A DNA stretch of 64,000 bases from Adiantum capillus-veneris (GCA_014529385.2 CM043944.1:73646884-73710883), one strand, 5' to 3'. Counted from the first letter of the stretch, positions 1 to 38,760 are shown. Numbers and translations are program-made. The notes: a model not told the origin generated them from the letters alone.

Positions 1-1473
1 CTTCGGCGCTTAGTGCAACGGAAGAAGCGGGCCTTTTTAGCCCAGATGGAATGTGATTTGTATCAGCTCTTTTTGAGTCGAGATTCAGGTGAGGCCTGGC
101 GTCTCTTCCATGAGCACTCACTTCCTCCAGTGATTACCTCTCCCGAGATTTGGGGTCAGTATGCAACATCATTATATACAGTACCTGGGCAACCACCATT
201 ACCAAACCCTCTAGAACCATGTCCAGCCACTAGTACCTTCTTTACCACTGAGATGGTGAAGAACGCCATTGACAGGATGAGGACTAGGAGAGCATATGAT
301 CATGATGGTTTGGTGGCAGAGCACTTGATACATGCTAGAGATTTACTGTCGAAGGTTCTTGCGCGGTTGTTTAACCGTGTCATGTGTGAGGGACTACCCA
401 AGTCCTGGAGATTATCTACTATTGTACCTCTCTTCAAGGCAGGGGACCCCACTGTGCCAGGGAACTACCGTACTATTATGATAGGGCACACATTGGCACG
501 GTTGTATGCATCCATTCTTGAACAACAACCGAGTGAATGGGCAGAAAATGAGCGCATACGAGCAGCAAGACAAGCTGGATTCAGGAGGGGTTTCTCCACT
601 TTGGACCATATTCTTACACTCATAGCCATTATTGAGGAGGGTCGGGCACATGGGAGATGGATGTATTGTTGCTTTGTGGACTTCCGCAAAGCATTTGACA
701 CAGTGCCGAGGGCCAGATTGATGCACAGGCTACTGAAGTTGGGAGTACCCACAGAGATCATATGGGGGATCATGGCTTTATACGGCTCAGTGACTGGCCA
801 GGTACGCACTCTTGAGGGGATTTCTGACATTGTTCATTCTAATATTGGAGTGAAGCAGGGGTGTCCTTTGTCCCCTACACTTTTTGGTATGTATGTAGAT
901 GAGGTCTCTGACTACATTGACAGAGAGGGTGACAGAGGCGCTCAGCTAGCAGGGACATGGATCCCTTTATTATTATATGCTGATGATATTGTGTTGATAT
1001 CAGAGTCGCCAGAGGGCATGCACAGACAGTTAGATGCATTGCACAACTTTGCAGAGGATAGTGGACTGTCTGTGAACCTTGGTAAAACCAAGGTTATGGT
1101 GTTTAACACCACACCACAGTGGGTCAAGAGAGCGGCACCTACACTCGTATATGCTCAGGACACTGTGGAGTACACACATGAATATACATATCTGGGGGTG
1201 GTATTCACGGGACCGAGGTTTACTCTGAGGAGAGCAGCAGAGACTAGACTGTCCAGAGCCTATGCAGCATTGGGAGGGCTAGAGAGGATGTGTTCGCAGG
1301 TTCAGTTTCAAGAACCACGAACAAAGCTATGGCTCTTTGATACTTTGGTTGCTTCAGCTATGCTTTATGGGGTCCAAGTTTGGGGACCATCTGTGAATCA
1401 TGACAGTTGAAGGAACATGGAGAGACCCTTGGTATTTATGATATCCCGGATGATTAGAGCCAAAGCCTCCGTA
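1..1473 (+). pseudogene. LINE1 ORF2, reverse transcriptase part (5' segment, truncated by window start)
   Basis: Non-LTR retrotransposon reverse transcriptase, which copies its own RNA at a nicked target. One frame runs from the window edge to 1473. RT signatures are in order: a FVDFRKAFDTV block near 675-708, GVKQGCPLSPTLF near 849-887, the catalytic LLYADDIVLIS near 967-1000, and a LGKTKVMVF block near 1078-1104. A TGA at 1408-1410 stops the frame, but the next 21 codons remain homologous in the same frame, up to the inserted element at 1474. The reading resumes at 2225 in another frame. The endonuclease domain lies beyond the left edge. It is a different LINE family from LINE2/LINE3. I infer an inactive copy. 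Confidence 0.9.
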
Positions 1474-1564
1474 GTAGGGTTGTCCACGTTCGACATACGG
1501 GACGTTCCGTACGTTCCGTACCGTACAGTACAACTCGTACGTTCCGTACATGAGTCGTCCGGGG

Positions 1565-1591
1565 TTTTTTTTTTTTTTTTTTTTTTTTTTT
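1565..1591. repeat. Poly-T tract (27 bp)
   Basis: Uninterrupted T run inside the insertion at 1474-2217. It could mark a poly-A tail of something captured by the element, but no recognisable retro-sequence adjoins it. Confidence 0.9.
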
Positions 1592-1846
1592 GCGGGGCGA
1601 TTTTTGGTGTGGGAATGTTTTGCATCTCGACTGCATTTGAACAAGAGCCCAATGGCTGCATTGGCTCAAACCACCATAACCTATGTGCGACGAGGCTTGG
1701 GTAGCGGATCTACTATGGCCGCCACCACTTTGGAGATCATGATTCTTCTTTCTTCGGACATTGCCGTTTCCAATGTCCATAGACAGATCTTTCATGTTCT
1801 AACTTTTAAGACTTAAGTTACAAGTATTTAGTACTAAGTTGTGTTA

Positions 1847-2040
1847 GAAAAAAGCCGGGGTCTATTGTATTTTAACCGGTTGAAATTACAAAATCCCGGT
1901 TAGATTTTGAGCTTGCCTCTAAGAAAACCGGCAAATTTACACAAGTTTTAGTGTAATTACCGGCAAAAGCTTCAAATTTTGACCTGAAAACCCAAGTTTT
2001 CCCTTATTTTGATCAGTTAGGAAAAATGTTTGTTTCTAGC
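1847..2040. repeat. Dispersed repeat, copy 1 (relative at 53187-53400)
   Basis: About 195 bp sharing many blocks with 53187-53400 in the same orientation, for example CCGGTTAGATTTTGAGCTT, TACCGGCAAAAGCTTC and TTTCTAGCCCT. Here it sits within the transposon-like insertion, so the 53-kb copy is probably a related, diverged element. Confidence 0.75.
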
Positions 2041-2224
2041 CCTCGTACTAAGTACTAAGGTCGATGTCATGACTCATATGATCTATCATGTGTAAGACGC
2101 ATGATTTTTTTTTGCATCGTACGTTACGTCACCGTACGTCTAATTTTTTTTAGTTCGATTAGTACCGCACGTCTTCGTACGTGTACCCGTCGTACGTGAC
2201 CGTACGTGTCAACTATGCTCCGTA

Positions 2225-3212
2225 CCACATGCGATTATTCGAGCGGAGGTAGCCGCCCCTCCTATTGAGATTGAGGCTCTTACTAGATCAGTGTCCTTTA
2301 TGCACAGTCTATGGGATACACATAGAGGTAGATATACTAGATTGGCTCTTGAGTCTTCTAGACAGTTAGCGATGCAAGGAGATGCATCATGTTGGTATGC
2401 GCAGATGACCTCATGGTTTCAGAGGCATGGTCTCAGCATGGATAGATTGCCTCCTTTTCAGTATTCCCTAGATGCACCCTCCCTGCCAGTCACACGGACG
2501 GAGATCACTAGACTCATTCGGTAGGATCTAATACAGTTGGACACCAGGAGGACATGGGTAGAGCCGATGCAGGAGTTGGGCACAAAGATGGCTTTTTACA
2601 AAGAGCACCTTCTCCAACTTTCGGGAGAGGGGTTTGTGACTCGTCCGCGCTACATGGACACTCATTTGTCTCATGGTCTGCGATGTGCTATTGGTCAGAT
2701 TCGCACATCCTCACACCAGCTGGAGACTGAGACGGGTAGATTCAGAGGGATACCGCCGGAGTCTAGGATATGTCAACTATGCGGTAGAGAGCCAGAGACA
2801 GAGCTACACTACATATGCCACTGCACTGTGTATTATGAGATACGAGGGCACTTCCATTGCTTATTCAGGGAGGGTTTTGGACCCCTAGATAGAGTCATGA
2901 GGTATCAGGATCAGAGATGCCTTGGCTTATATCTACTTGAGCTACACCGACATAGAGATAGTCTATTGAGGAGACATGGAGCACGACAGTCGCAGAGATA
3001 GATCATAGACTTCTTTGGATCGAGGGAGCCAAGAGACCAACCACCAGCACAGGGTTGTACCCGCATTCATACGAGAGGCACCCTCATTGACAGGGCGACT
3101 GAGCTCGGGAGATCGAGACGACCACGACCGAGACACAAGAGCACACTCCATCGACGGAGACTCCAACAAAGGATCAGAGGCATTCTAGCACGACACCCAG
3201 ATTGTCATTGAG
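2225..3212 (+). pseudogene. LINE1 ORF2, C-terminal part with zinc-knuckle region
   Basis: Continuation of LINE1 ORF2 after the insertion. Reading resumes with an IIRAEVAAPPIE block and runs to TGA at 3210-3212. Two in-frame TAG codons (2522-2524, 2999-3001) break it. The plant LINE C-terminal zinc-binding motif is visible as CQLCGREPETELHYICHC (C-x2-C...H-x4-C) near 2777-2830. Basic residues dominate the last 40 codons. A 5'-truncated relative of its end lies at 28381-28673. The frame shared across both TAG codons shows these are later nonsense changes, not gene ends. Confidence 0.85.
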
Positions 3213-3410
3213 GGCCTATTCTACATTTCACATTTCACACTTCACTTCATTTTCAGTTTTCATTTTTTCTTTCAGTACTTTTTGTACTTGTACTTCAGAC
3301 GTTGTATTAGATTCACCACTTTGTATCTGATGGTCTCATAGGTCATTTTGGCCTTTTGAAGACGTTAATATATCATTTCATTTCTCTCTCAAAACCAAAC
3401 AAACAAAATA
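3213..3410 (+). other. LINE1 3' UTR with short CT tail
   Basis: Non-coding 3' end of LINE1. The last 100 bp (GGTCTCATAGG, TTTTGAAGAC, TTTCATTTCTCTCTC) closely match 28600-28680. The element ends in a short TC run, not a long poly-A. 3411-3756 contains no recognised gene; it should include the ARL2 3' UTR on the opposite strand, where I see no clear AATAAA. Confidence 0.7.
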
Positions 3411-3756
3411 AAATTAGATAACAACCCCTTCGTAGCTCATGGTTTCAGCTCTGGGTAGCAAAAAGTCCTCCACAACACACAGCTTTTAGTCTTTTAAGTT
3501 CAGTCTTTGCAAGGTCATGTTGGATTGCCCTATGCCTAGCATCATCTCATTTAGTGTGGATCTTTTGATCTTGAGGGTACTACTATTGAAACTCCATGAC
3601 CAAGTGATGACCAAGCACCTGGCAGTAGAATTTAAACCTCAAGCAATTCAAGAGCTCAACTGCCTTTGATACTCCTTAAAACAACCCTTTTGTTTTGATG
3701 TCTGTTTGATACTCAAAGCTCTAATCTGTGAGATTATAACCTGTGGGCCTTGGCGC

Positions 3757-30190
<26,434 letters not shown>

Positions 30191-30280
30191 GTCGGCTCTG
30201 CAGAATCACGATCTTAATTTGTCAATTCAAATGCATTTTCTTCATGGGTTGTGACCGCTCCTAAAGATTCTGGCGCTAAA

Positions 30281-30691
30281 GAGAGACAACTATAGTGTCT
30301 GGGAATGTAGTCGAGAAGGAACCTAGTATCTGGAAAAATTGGCCCAAGAGCAAAGTAGTAACAAAACTATGGAAAGCAATGATACTATAAACGATAGCAA
30401 CGAGAGACAACTAGAGAGTCTGGGAATGTAGTTGAGAAGGAACCTAGTATTAAAGGAGTAGAGGACATCTGGAAAAATTGGCCCAAGAGCAAAGTAGTAA
30501 TAGAACTATGGAAAGCAATGATACTATAAACGATAGTAAAGATGGCGCCAAAGAGAGACAACTAGAGTGTCTGGGAATGTAGTCGAGAAGGAACCTAGTA
30601 TTAATGGAGTAGAGGACATCTGAAAAAATTGGCCCAAGAGCAAAGTAGTAATAGAACTATGGAAAGCAATGATACTATAAACGATAGTAAA
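30281..30691. repeat. Three-copy minisatellite upstream of ARL2
   Basis: Units begin GAGAGACAACTA at 30281, 30402 and 30553. Unit lengths are 121, 151 and about 139 bp; the first lacks an internal segment around TAAAGGAGTAGAGGAC. Shared words: GTCTGGGAATGTAGT, GGCCCAAGAGCAAAGTAGTA, GATACTATAAACGATAG. It sits 90-500 bp upstream of the ARL2 ATG, thus in the likely promoter/5' UTR. Confidence 0.93.
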
Positions 30692-30713
30692 TGTAATTTG
30701 AAACTAAGAGCAA

Positions 30714-30941
30714 TTGAAGATCCCCAAGTTAAAAGACAAGGCATGTGAAGGAGATCACGTCGATTTTAAACAAGAAGACAAAATGAGGAGTTTATATACT
30801 AAAGCAGATTTGCTAATGTATGCAATTGGAAACGAATTGTGCACAATATTGGAAGATACAGAAATAGAATCGGATGTAGTGAAGGACTTGAGTGAGCATC
30901 GTTCTAGCAGTAGAGAAGTAGATGAAGTACAATGCGAGTAG
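30714..30941 (+). other. Unrecognised open frame, 75 codons
   Basis: MKIPKLKDKACEGDHVDFKQ onward, Lys/Glu/Asp-rich, no motif known to me. No codon or splice evidence that it is a gene. 30942-31530 shows nothing recognisable. Confidence 0.2.
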
Positions 30942-31529
30942 TCCTTGTTTAACTTATTAGAAGCCATATGAATGAGAGAACATCAAATTGCAGAGCAAGG
31001 AAGGAAGAACACAACTCAAATAGTGTGTGTTGATTGGCAATCAATGTAACAAAAAGAATACATCACCAAGGCTACAAAAAGTTGAGGTTTTTCCTCTTTC
31101 TTCCAGATATGTGTATTTTTTGCAATGTCACAGGGGTGAGCTCACAAGATGTTGTATCCGGTGGAGCTTATAGTATTGTATAATGAATGATTATTCTAGT
31201 ATTCTTGCTATATGTAAATTTCCACAATTGATGAGGGGTTCAAAAATGAAGTTTTCAGCACATCGTTATGCATCTTGGAAGGAGGGTTTCGAGTGTGTTC
31301 TCCCTTTCATTTGTTGAAGTTTTTAGTGAAACCTATATATTTGTATCCATTCCTACAACATGTGATGGAATATATTATGTATTTGTTGTCCGTTGCCTCT
31401 TATTGCTTGCATTGTCATGTTCTAGTAGTAGCATGTGGTTCTTGTTGTCCTATTCTAAACAATAAGAGTCATGGTAGTCTGAGACAGAATATAGAAGCAC
31501 ATAACGATGCAGGAAAGACTCTAGATTTA

Positions 31530-32397
31530 CTAAACAAAAAAATCACCTATAGGTTGGGCTTGGTTATTAATGTAGGCATATGGATCAAACCGATTGAAGC
31601 GCATTGCGTAAAGTTCTTTGTCATGTTGCCATGTGATTTTCTCTATTGTAATAGATGGCGTATTTGCTTTGCACTCTTTCCTAAAGCTGGCCAAAATCTC
31701 ATTTGCATCATTATTTGGCATGTCTATGACTTTTGCAAGGCCAATGTCATAGGTATCCTACAACATTTTTAGAATATATGGCTTGACGCTTGTCTTTGTT
31801 CGTAGTAGGTAGTTTGCATCTTCTATAGTCATATGCTCCTCAGAGAAATCAATATATATCCCTAACTTTACAATGATCTTCTTAGAAAGGCCTGCTTTAG
31901 TCAATTGTGGTAATTCGTTGCTATGTACTCATATCGAAGTAAGGAAGTTAGTGTGTCAACAAAACTGGCATGTTCTCATTTTATCTCCATAGACTTATCC
32001 ACTTTGTGTACCTGTTCATGAGATCTTTCAATTCAAAGTAGTTAGAGAATCCCTTCATGTATGCTCCGAGGCGACAACCTACAAGGTTGAGCAAAACGAT
32101 TTGCCTGTCACTGATGTAGACTGGCTCCTGTACTCTTGGCTGTTGCAATGTTATTTTTAAAAAGGTCCAAAAGTCTCTAAGAAATATGGACCCATTGCTA
32201 TACATGGTGGCATACATCCAAAGCATATTAGTACTTCTTGTCACATAGTAGCATACCTTGTTGTGGCTCATTTTGATGATAATGCTCGTTTGGAATAGAG
32301 AAGAAAGATTAGAATGTTGCAAAATCAATATTGAGAGAGCCTTAGAAGAGTACAACATGATTTTATTATTTTGCAAAAGAGAATAAGAACAACACAA
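31530..32397 (-). other. Unrecognised decayed frames downstream of the Helitron helicase
   Basis: Two minus frames (31981-32397, 138 codons; 31530-31721, 63 codons) lie where plant Helitrons often carry extra genes. I cannot align either to a family. They may be Helitron 3' cargo or chance frames. Confidence 0.25.
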
Positions 32398-32589
32398 TGT
32401 GATTTTATTCTTTTAAGAAAGAAAAACACATTAGAATGTCCAAAAGTAAAAGAATCAATATTTAAGGTGAATGACATGAGAGTAATGTGAGTTTATGCTC
32501 TTGAAAAAGACAAAAATGAGGAGATTACTTAGCTATATATACATTGTTGCATGTTTGTATTGAAATATCTATGTCAATAGAGGATGAAG

Positions 32590-35500
32590 TCAAGAGGAAT
32601 ACAAAATAGTCTTGTAATATATACATGTACTCATGTGCGAGACAATCCTTCGACAATTTCTAGTGGAATGGGTTGAAAATTTGGTTGGCATCACAAGAAT
32701 TTTCAAGTTGCGTCGGTCTGTGATTCTTGACAACATGACATAAGCAAGATCTGGCCCAAAAGCATTTCCGAAGATTAGTAGCACTTTATGCACCATGTGC
32801 CTTATGCCCAATCATGGCATATGCCAATGTCAAGGGGAATGTGAATTTATGGTACCATGTTCCATTCATTGAAGTCCTTGTATGCTTTGTTCAATGAAGA
32901 GTGATTGATTTTCTAGTGCAATGAATGAGAACAATGATACTATTAACTTGTCCTTTCGTTGCCTGTGTTACATGGTTAATTGTGCATGCTGCCCCGTTTG
33001 ATGCACCGATTATCAAGCCGATGTTCTTTGTGATCATGCAATGGGCGCCTATGGCAATAGAGGAAATCTCATTGAACTTAGATTAATGGATCCATTGTTG
33101 GAGCACGTTGATGTCTCTTGCATTTGTCTTCAACTCAACTTGCATGATTTCATTTGCACTATACAACTTGCTTAAGGAAAGAGTGTTGTAGTGTTGGATG
33201 TCTGTCCTATCATGTACAAATCACTGTGGTAGAATTGTTAATGTAGTCATGAATATCCTTTTCATGTAGAATGCATGCACCCAAAGTGGTCTCAATCTCT
33301 TGAATTGTGGGTTTCCTTTCACAAATAATCGTCAAAAAGTTAAGTAACTCGGGATCGATGGCATGCCTGACAGAGGATTGCATAGTATAAAAAGAGGCAT
33401 GCAACGAGCGTGGAGCCAATTAATAGAGCTTGTGATGTGGCACACATAACATAGTTCCGCTATATTGAGGGTAGTTGGGTGAGGTCTCCAAGTAGGATAA
33501 CACACTTTTCAAAGAAAGGATCTGCCAACCTGCACCTGTTACATTGACAATTTGTCTTACAATAAGATCAAAGTTGTTTTTGTGAGCATAGATAGTTCAT
33601 CAATGATTATCATATCCACCTCTTTTATGTTTATATATATGTCACAGTCTCTTGAATGGATAGTGGATATAGATGATTTCTAGTCAATATTTTAGATTGG
33701 TAATGAAATGTCGATGTTATTTTGTTGAGTCTAGTTGTTGTCACTTCAGCCGATGCAGCAAGTGCAACACTCTTATCTTACGTAATGTATGCGTACGTCA
33801 AACACCTAATCAAATGTGTTTTTCCATTTCTTGGTGTGCCTGTGAGAATACAAATCATTTGTGGAAGCTAGTAGGCTGTCGCATATATTGTGCTATTCAT
33901 CTGTGAGTTTCAAACTAGCAATACTTGCAAACTATGTTAGTATAACTAGTGACTTCAGGCGATGATGTTCTACGATCAAGGCATTGCCCATTAAATTTTT
34001 CATTGATTCATTTGCTCTTTGCAATATGGTCTTTTGAATGATCATTTGAATAAGTTGGTCGATGTGATCAGAGATTAGCATATTTCTTTGTGTGTACTTT
34101 GTAATGTACATCTCTAATTCCTCGTTGCTATGAATTAGGTTCCTATTTGACACTTTATGTATTTTCAAGGAGTAGTAGTTCGGTCTCTATAGGGAAGGAT
34201 GTAGAACGAAGCAAGATATAAAAGAACGCCTCAGTGTGGTGTCTTGTGTGATATTCAATGAATCTGACAAGCCTTTTTTTTATGAATGATGGTATTCCCA
34301 TAGGTGTCCCAAATATTTTTTTTTAATGCAGATGACTTTTCAATGACATGATTCTTGTGGTATTCAAGGAATGCTAAATTTTCAAGTGCCATTGGCCTAG
34401 CCCAGTACAAAATCAACAGGGTGCATGGCAACACTGTGTGATCTAGACAAGATGTGTTGTCAAAGATGGGGAGGCGAGGAGTCTATGTAGTGAACAACCT
34501 AGCTTTTTGATAGAATAGGAATCTGCAAGCAATTCAGTGCAACCTCTATTGCTGAAATTGGTCTTGCTAGGAGTGATGGACCTATTACATGTAGTTTAAT
34601 CTTGTCCAGTCCTTATGTTAAGTGTGCCAATTGTTGAATCTTTCATTGTGTATTTGAGCAAATAATATGATATTATTGATGAGTTTGTGATGTGTTGGAT
34701 ATTCATACGAGCTCCCCAAAGGAGAAGAACGGTTGAGTGGTATGGGACAACATTTTGATGCTCATAACTTGGTCGTTAATACATCCACTTCAAGCAATGA
34801 GGGTCTAGAATTGGCAGAGGGTGTAGCTGGATATCATATGGAAATACATACTTGAACTTACTAGTGTTATTATGTGTCCGACATGCATCATGACACACAT
34901 GCATTTTCTTCTTGAGGACAAGTTCATAGAGTATCTCTACATGTATATCGTCAGTAGCTGCTATGGGGATATGAGCACCAATGTCTAATGCAGCTTGCTC
35001 GATGTCATTCTCATCAACCCATAAGATAACATGGGCATGAACAGATCCTCTATTTTGAATTTCATATCGTATAAGGTGGTGGTGAACATGCCCTAAAATT
35101 TGGCTTCAAAAATTTGGCTTCAAAAATTTGGCTTCCACGGAATTTGTATCGTTGCATGAAGTATCTCAACGGATTGTGGAAGAGTAGTGCACATTCAACT
35201 GGACAATCCTTCCAAGAAAATTGAGGGTTCATAGTCCGGGCTATGTCTTTGATTGTGTGGACTTTAGCCTACTTGGTGTAGGTGACTTCATCTGCTGTGA
35301 ATGTAATAAATATCTTTGGCAAACCCCATGCATCCACCATGCCGATCAAATCCTTCAGGCATCGTCTATGCCATGATGAAGTGCTAGCAATTGTAGAAGG
35401 AAGATTGAAGCAAAGTATGTTTTGAATAGCCTCCTCATCATTTGCATTGTTGTGTGTCCTTTTATACTTGTCGATATCTTTGTAGAACACTTGTTGATGT

Positions 35501-36445
35501 AATGTTTGCAATTAATTACTTCAATTGGAACATCACCAGGAGATACATCTTGTGTAACATATACAAAGAAAGATAACGTATGGATCCTCATTCTGATATA
35601 GTCACTGAACCAACTATAGCCATTATATTTTCCATGTCCCAAAGGAATCAAGAAAGGAAAAACTATCAATTCTATTGTGATGTCTTTGTAGACTGAGTCA
35701 CGACTAGGCATGCCATTTTACATAAAGGAAGCTACATGATCAAGAAAATTATCATTGCAAAGTTGGATGGAGTTGAACTTGTGTGTATCAGTTGTGATTA
35801 ATGCACAGCTTTGTGATGGTTCAGCCATTATCTGCAGAATTGAGAAGTTGTTCTCATTCTCCACTTTAGTCATGAGATCAAAGGGCTATATTTCAATGTG
35901 TCGTTGGAGCATATCACTTAAAACATCTTCAGACAATATACATAGGCCTAGTCTCTTGTGCTATTATTTGACCTTGCACTTATACCTCTGTGGTGTCAGA
36001 TTGTTCAAGATTTTAAAAGCTAGAACATCTGGGATGCTTGAAGTAGAAAGTTCATGGGTTGTTGAATGCAAGGCATTCCTAGTTGTCCATGAAAACATTA
36101 GATTATCAAGTAGTGACCTCTTTCTCTGGCAATCCATATGCTATAACATGAGTAGTTTTCAACACGTTGATGGAGATGTCAACAACATTGTAGTTGTCGT
36201 GCACATAGAAGCCAATGTATGTAGTCAAGAGTGTGGACGATAACATATGTCAGATGGGAGTTGTCTTTCCTGCTGCAAGCAGTGCAAGACATCCATGTAC
36301 ATTTTATTTGTGCATGGGACAAGGCATCGAGCAATAGCACTAAAGCTAGGGCTTCAAAAGTAAGCGGTTTAGATGTTGGGTATTCTCGTTGATCATGACA
36401 TGTCAAATCACTAGAATCAATTTCAAATGCAATATTTAAATCCAA
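32590..36445 (-). pseudogene. Helitron Rep/helicase, heavily decayed
   Basis: Rolling-circle transposon protein. N-terminal Helitron-like region: VFPFLIPLGHGKYNGYSWFS and SSWHRRCLKDLIGMVDAWGL then FITFTADE (35269-35711). HUH nuclease motif QNRGSVHAHVILW near 35020-35060; RPSYEHQNVVPYH and a two-Tyr block YYLLKYTMK near 34650-34790. Pif1-type helicase motifs: GTPRNGKTHLIRC (Walker A, near 33840), DMIIIDELSML (near 33595), VILLGDLTQLP (near 33480), PLTLAYAMIGHKAHG (near 32820), LAYVMLSRITDRRNLKIL (near 32700). Dozens of stops and shifts. Termini (TC, hairpin-CTRR) not located. Confidence 0.88.
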
Positions 36446-36920
36446 AACATAAGCCTAGTATCTGGGTGGAGTATCTTCAAAGTGTAAAACACAAACCAAC
36501 TTTTGTCTACAACTACCAAAAAACCATACCACAAATTAGAATTCTGATTATGAATTGAGTAAATGAGGGAAAAAAACTAGAGCATGAAATAGTGCACACA
36601 TGCAAAGGTGCCATACAAAAGGATGGTGGAGAGTCGGTATTGTGTCTCTCTAGAAATAATAAGTGAGTATTCAATTTCATCTTATACAATAATGTCTGGC
36701 TTCTTGCATCTATTTTAAGTTGCTACTTTTCAACATTCCTTTCCAGTGATGCTTGCAATAAAAGTAGAACGGGCACAAATAAATCTTTGGGATAGCAGAA
36801 GCATAGTGTTGGCACGTCGGTGATATCATCTGTGTGATTTTTCTTCTCTATGTGGTATGTTTATTGTCAATTTTTTTTCTAGGTCTTGTCTGCAGGCTGT
36901 ATAAATTGTTCTCAAGTTAT

Positions 36921-36923
36921 TGT

Positions 36924-37011
<88 letters not shown>
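36921..37011. repeat. (TC)n(AC)n compound microsatellite
   Basis: CT run with one CATC break, then about 40 bp of CA. 36446-36920 around it shows no recognised gene. Confidence 0.95.
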
Positions 37012-37014
<3 letters not shown>

Positions 37015-37138
37015 CACTTTCATATGAGGCTTACTATTTTGAGAATGGATACTTGCTGATATTTAACACTACATGGATGTTATGTATAAGTTAAAAAGGT
37101 TTTAAGTAGGACATAAATAACAAGTGATAGGTTTGTTG

Positions 37139-38387
37139 ACACCTGTAATACGTATTTAAGGCTAACAAATATTTTGTCTTGTTTATATGGATGCAGGTGA
37201 GGACACTATCTTTCCTTCAGATCTTTTTGGCTTAGCTGTTGTCCATCATTGTCGAACCTAGCCTCTTTCACTTTAGAATAAGTTGTCTTGACTATCTTAT
37301 TACAAATCACTAGAATGATACCTCATTCTCACTATGATGTACAAAAATGAATCAAAGATCGAGTCGTTTTTTGAGCTAATCATTGTCCTTTGTCTAAAGC
37401 CAGCTGTCTTTTAAACTGTTATGTTCTTTTGTGTATAAGGAGAAGTCTAAAAATAGCAACACAACATCCTAAACATAAGGTTCTCCTAGAAATCTGGGAA
37501 ACCAAGATGCTGGCTTTGGAGATTTTTGTCTATAGGCTTTGATGGACCCATTGTCTATAATTCCTTGTTAGGTTGACAGGTGCTAGGTGGTCTTTCCTTG
37601 TCTATAGATCGGATTCCTACTCACAGTTATTGAAGTCTTTGACTATGCTGGTTTTAGGTTGCAAGTTAATCCAAAATTACTTACCCTTGTGTAATTATTT
37701 TGATTCTTATGATTTCAAAAACAATTTACCTATAAACAAACTACTCTTGGATGGACGGTTCATTTCAGGACTATCCATAGAAACTGGTTAAAGCATGGAA
37801 AACTTCTACAACTGACTATGAACGACATCCATACTATTCTCTATTTTCTAACAAAGCCTCAAAACTCCGACTGGAGTATAATCCTCTCTGTTAACATTGT
37901 CACTTATAGCTCCTATGAGACTCATGGATTTTTTGATATGATACAACTCTTTGGCTTCAGACTTGGCTATTCTATTCTCATCAACTTGATAAGGCAGTAC
38001 GCCCATACTCAATGGGCCTACTATCGATTCATTGAGTATGGTGCCTCGGTTAGGACGAGCACACCTATAATACGTATTCAAGGCTAACAAATTTATTGTC
38101 TTGTTTATGTGGATGTAGGTGAGGATCTATCTTTACTTAGGATCTTTTTGGCTTAGCTGTTGTCCATCACTATCGAACCTGGCCTCTTTCACCTCAGAAT
38201 AAGTTGTTCTCGGCTATCTTATATACAAAACACTAGAATGATACCTCATTCTCACTATGATGTACAAAAATGAATCAAAGACTGAGTTGTTTTTGTGCTA
38301 ATCATTGTCCTTTGTCTAAAGCCGGATGTCTTTTGAATTGTTATGTTCTTTTGTGTATAAGTATAAGTTTAAAAACAGTACACACAC
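37139..38387. repeat. Direct duplication, about 325 bp arms 923 bp apart
   Basis: 37139-37465 and 38062-38387 share CGTATTTAAGGCTAACAAAT-type starts, TTTTTGGCTTAGCTGTTGTC, AATGATACCTCATTCTCACT and ATTGTTATGTTCTTTTGTGT-type ends, with about 10% differences. The spacer (37466-38061) has no retroelement motif, so this may be LTRs of a small element or a tandem duplication with an incomplete second copy. 38388-38760 has no recognised gene. Confidence 0.8.
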
Positions 38388-38760
38388 AAAAAAAAACACC
38401 TTGTTTGGGTGCTACTGTTGGATTGAATGCCATGTAAGATTGATTAAATTTCTTGTTTAAAACCAAGAAATGGGATCAAGAAAGGTCACATGTTTGCAAA
38501 CTCATTGTATACTTAACGAAGCTGCAGTTCTCTACAATGGGCATCAAGGATCAAGATCTTGCTCTTAAATGTGAAAGCAAGATGACTAAGTTAGATTAAC
38601 TCAAAAGGACTAACTCAAAAGTACTACTTGTAGTGCAACAAGGTCTACTTGTACGTGCAATCCAAGCACAAGATAATAAACATAAAGTATGGCTGGGCAG
38701 TAGCGTGCCTTGGTTGAAGGGACCTACATAAAACAATGGAGACGGTGTTGGGGGAATTCT

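Larger units (their letters stand above)
1474..2217. mobile_element. Non-autonomous DNA transposon-like insertion in LINE1 (possibly hAT)
   Basis: This 744-bp block interrupts the LINE1 reading frame exactly. CTCCGTA precedes it at 1467-1473 and recurs at 2218-2224; an eighth base mismatches. That fits a 7-8 bp target-site duplication as made by hAT elements. The ends are only loosely inverted: one begins GTAGGGTTGTCCACG, and the complement of the other begins CATAGTTGACACG. Both ends are rich in GTACG/CCGTAC words. Inside are a 27-base T run (1565-1591) and a segment (1847-2040) that has a relative at 53187-53400. No transposase is recognisable. The superfamily is inferred from duplication length and weak termini. 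Confidence 0.6.

Noticed and set aside
30714-30941. A host gene divergent from ARL2
   Set aside because: No motif, no splice-consistent neighbours and no similarity I recognise; kept as a low-confidence frame only.
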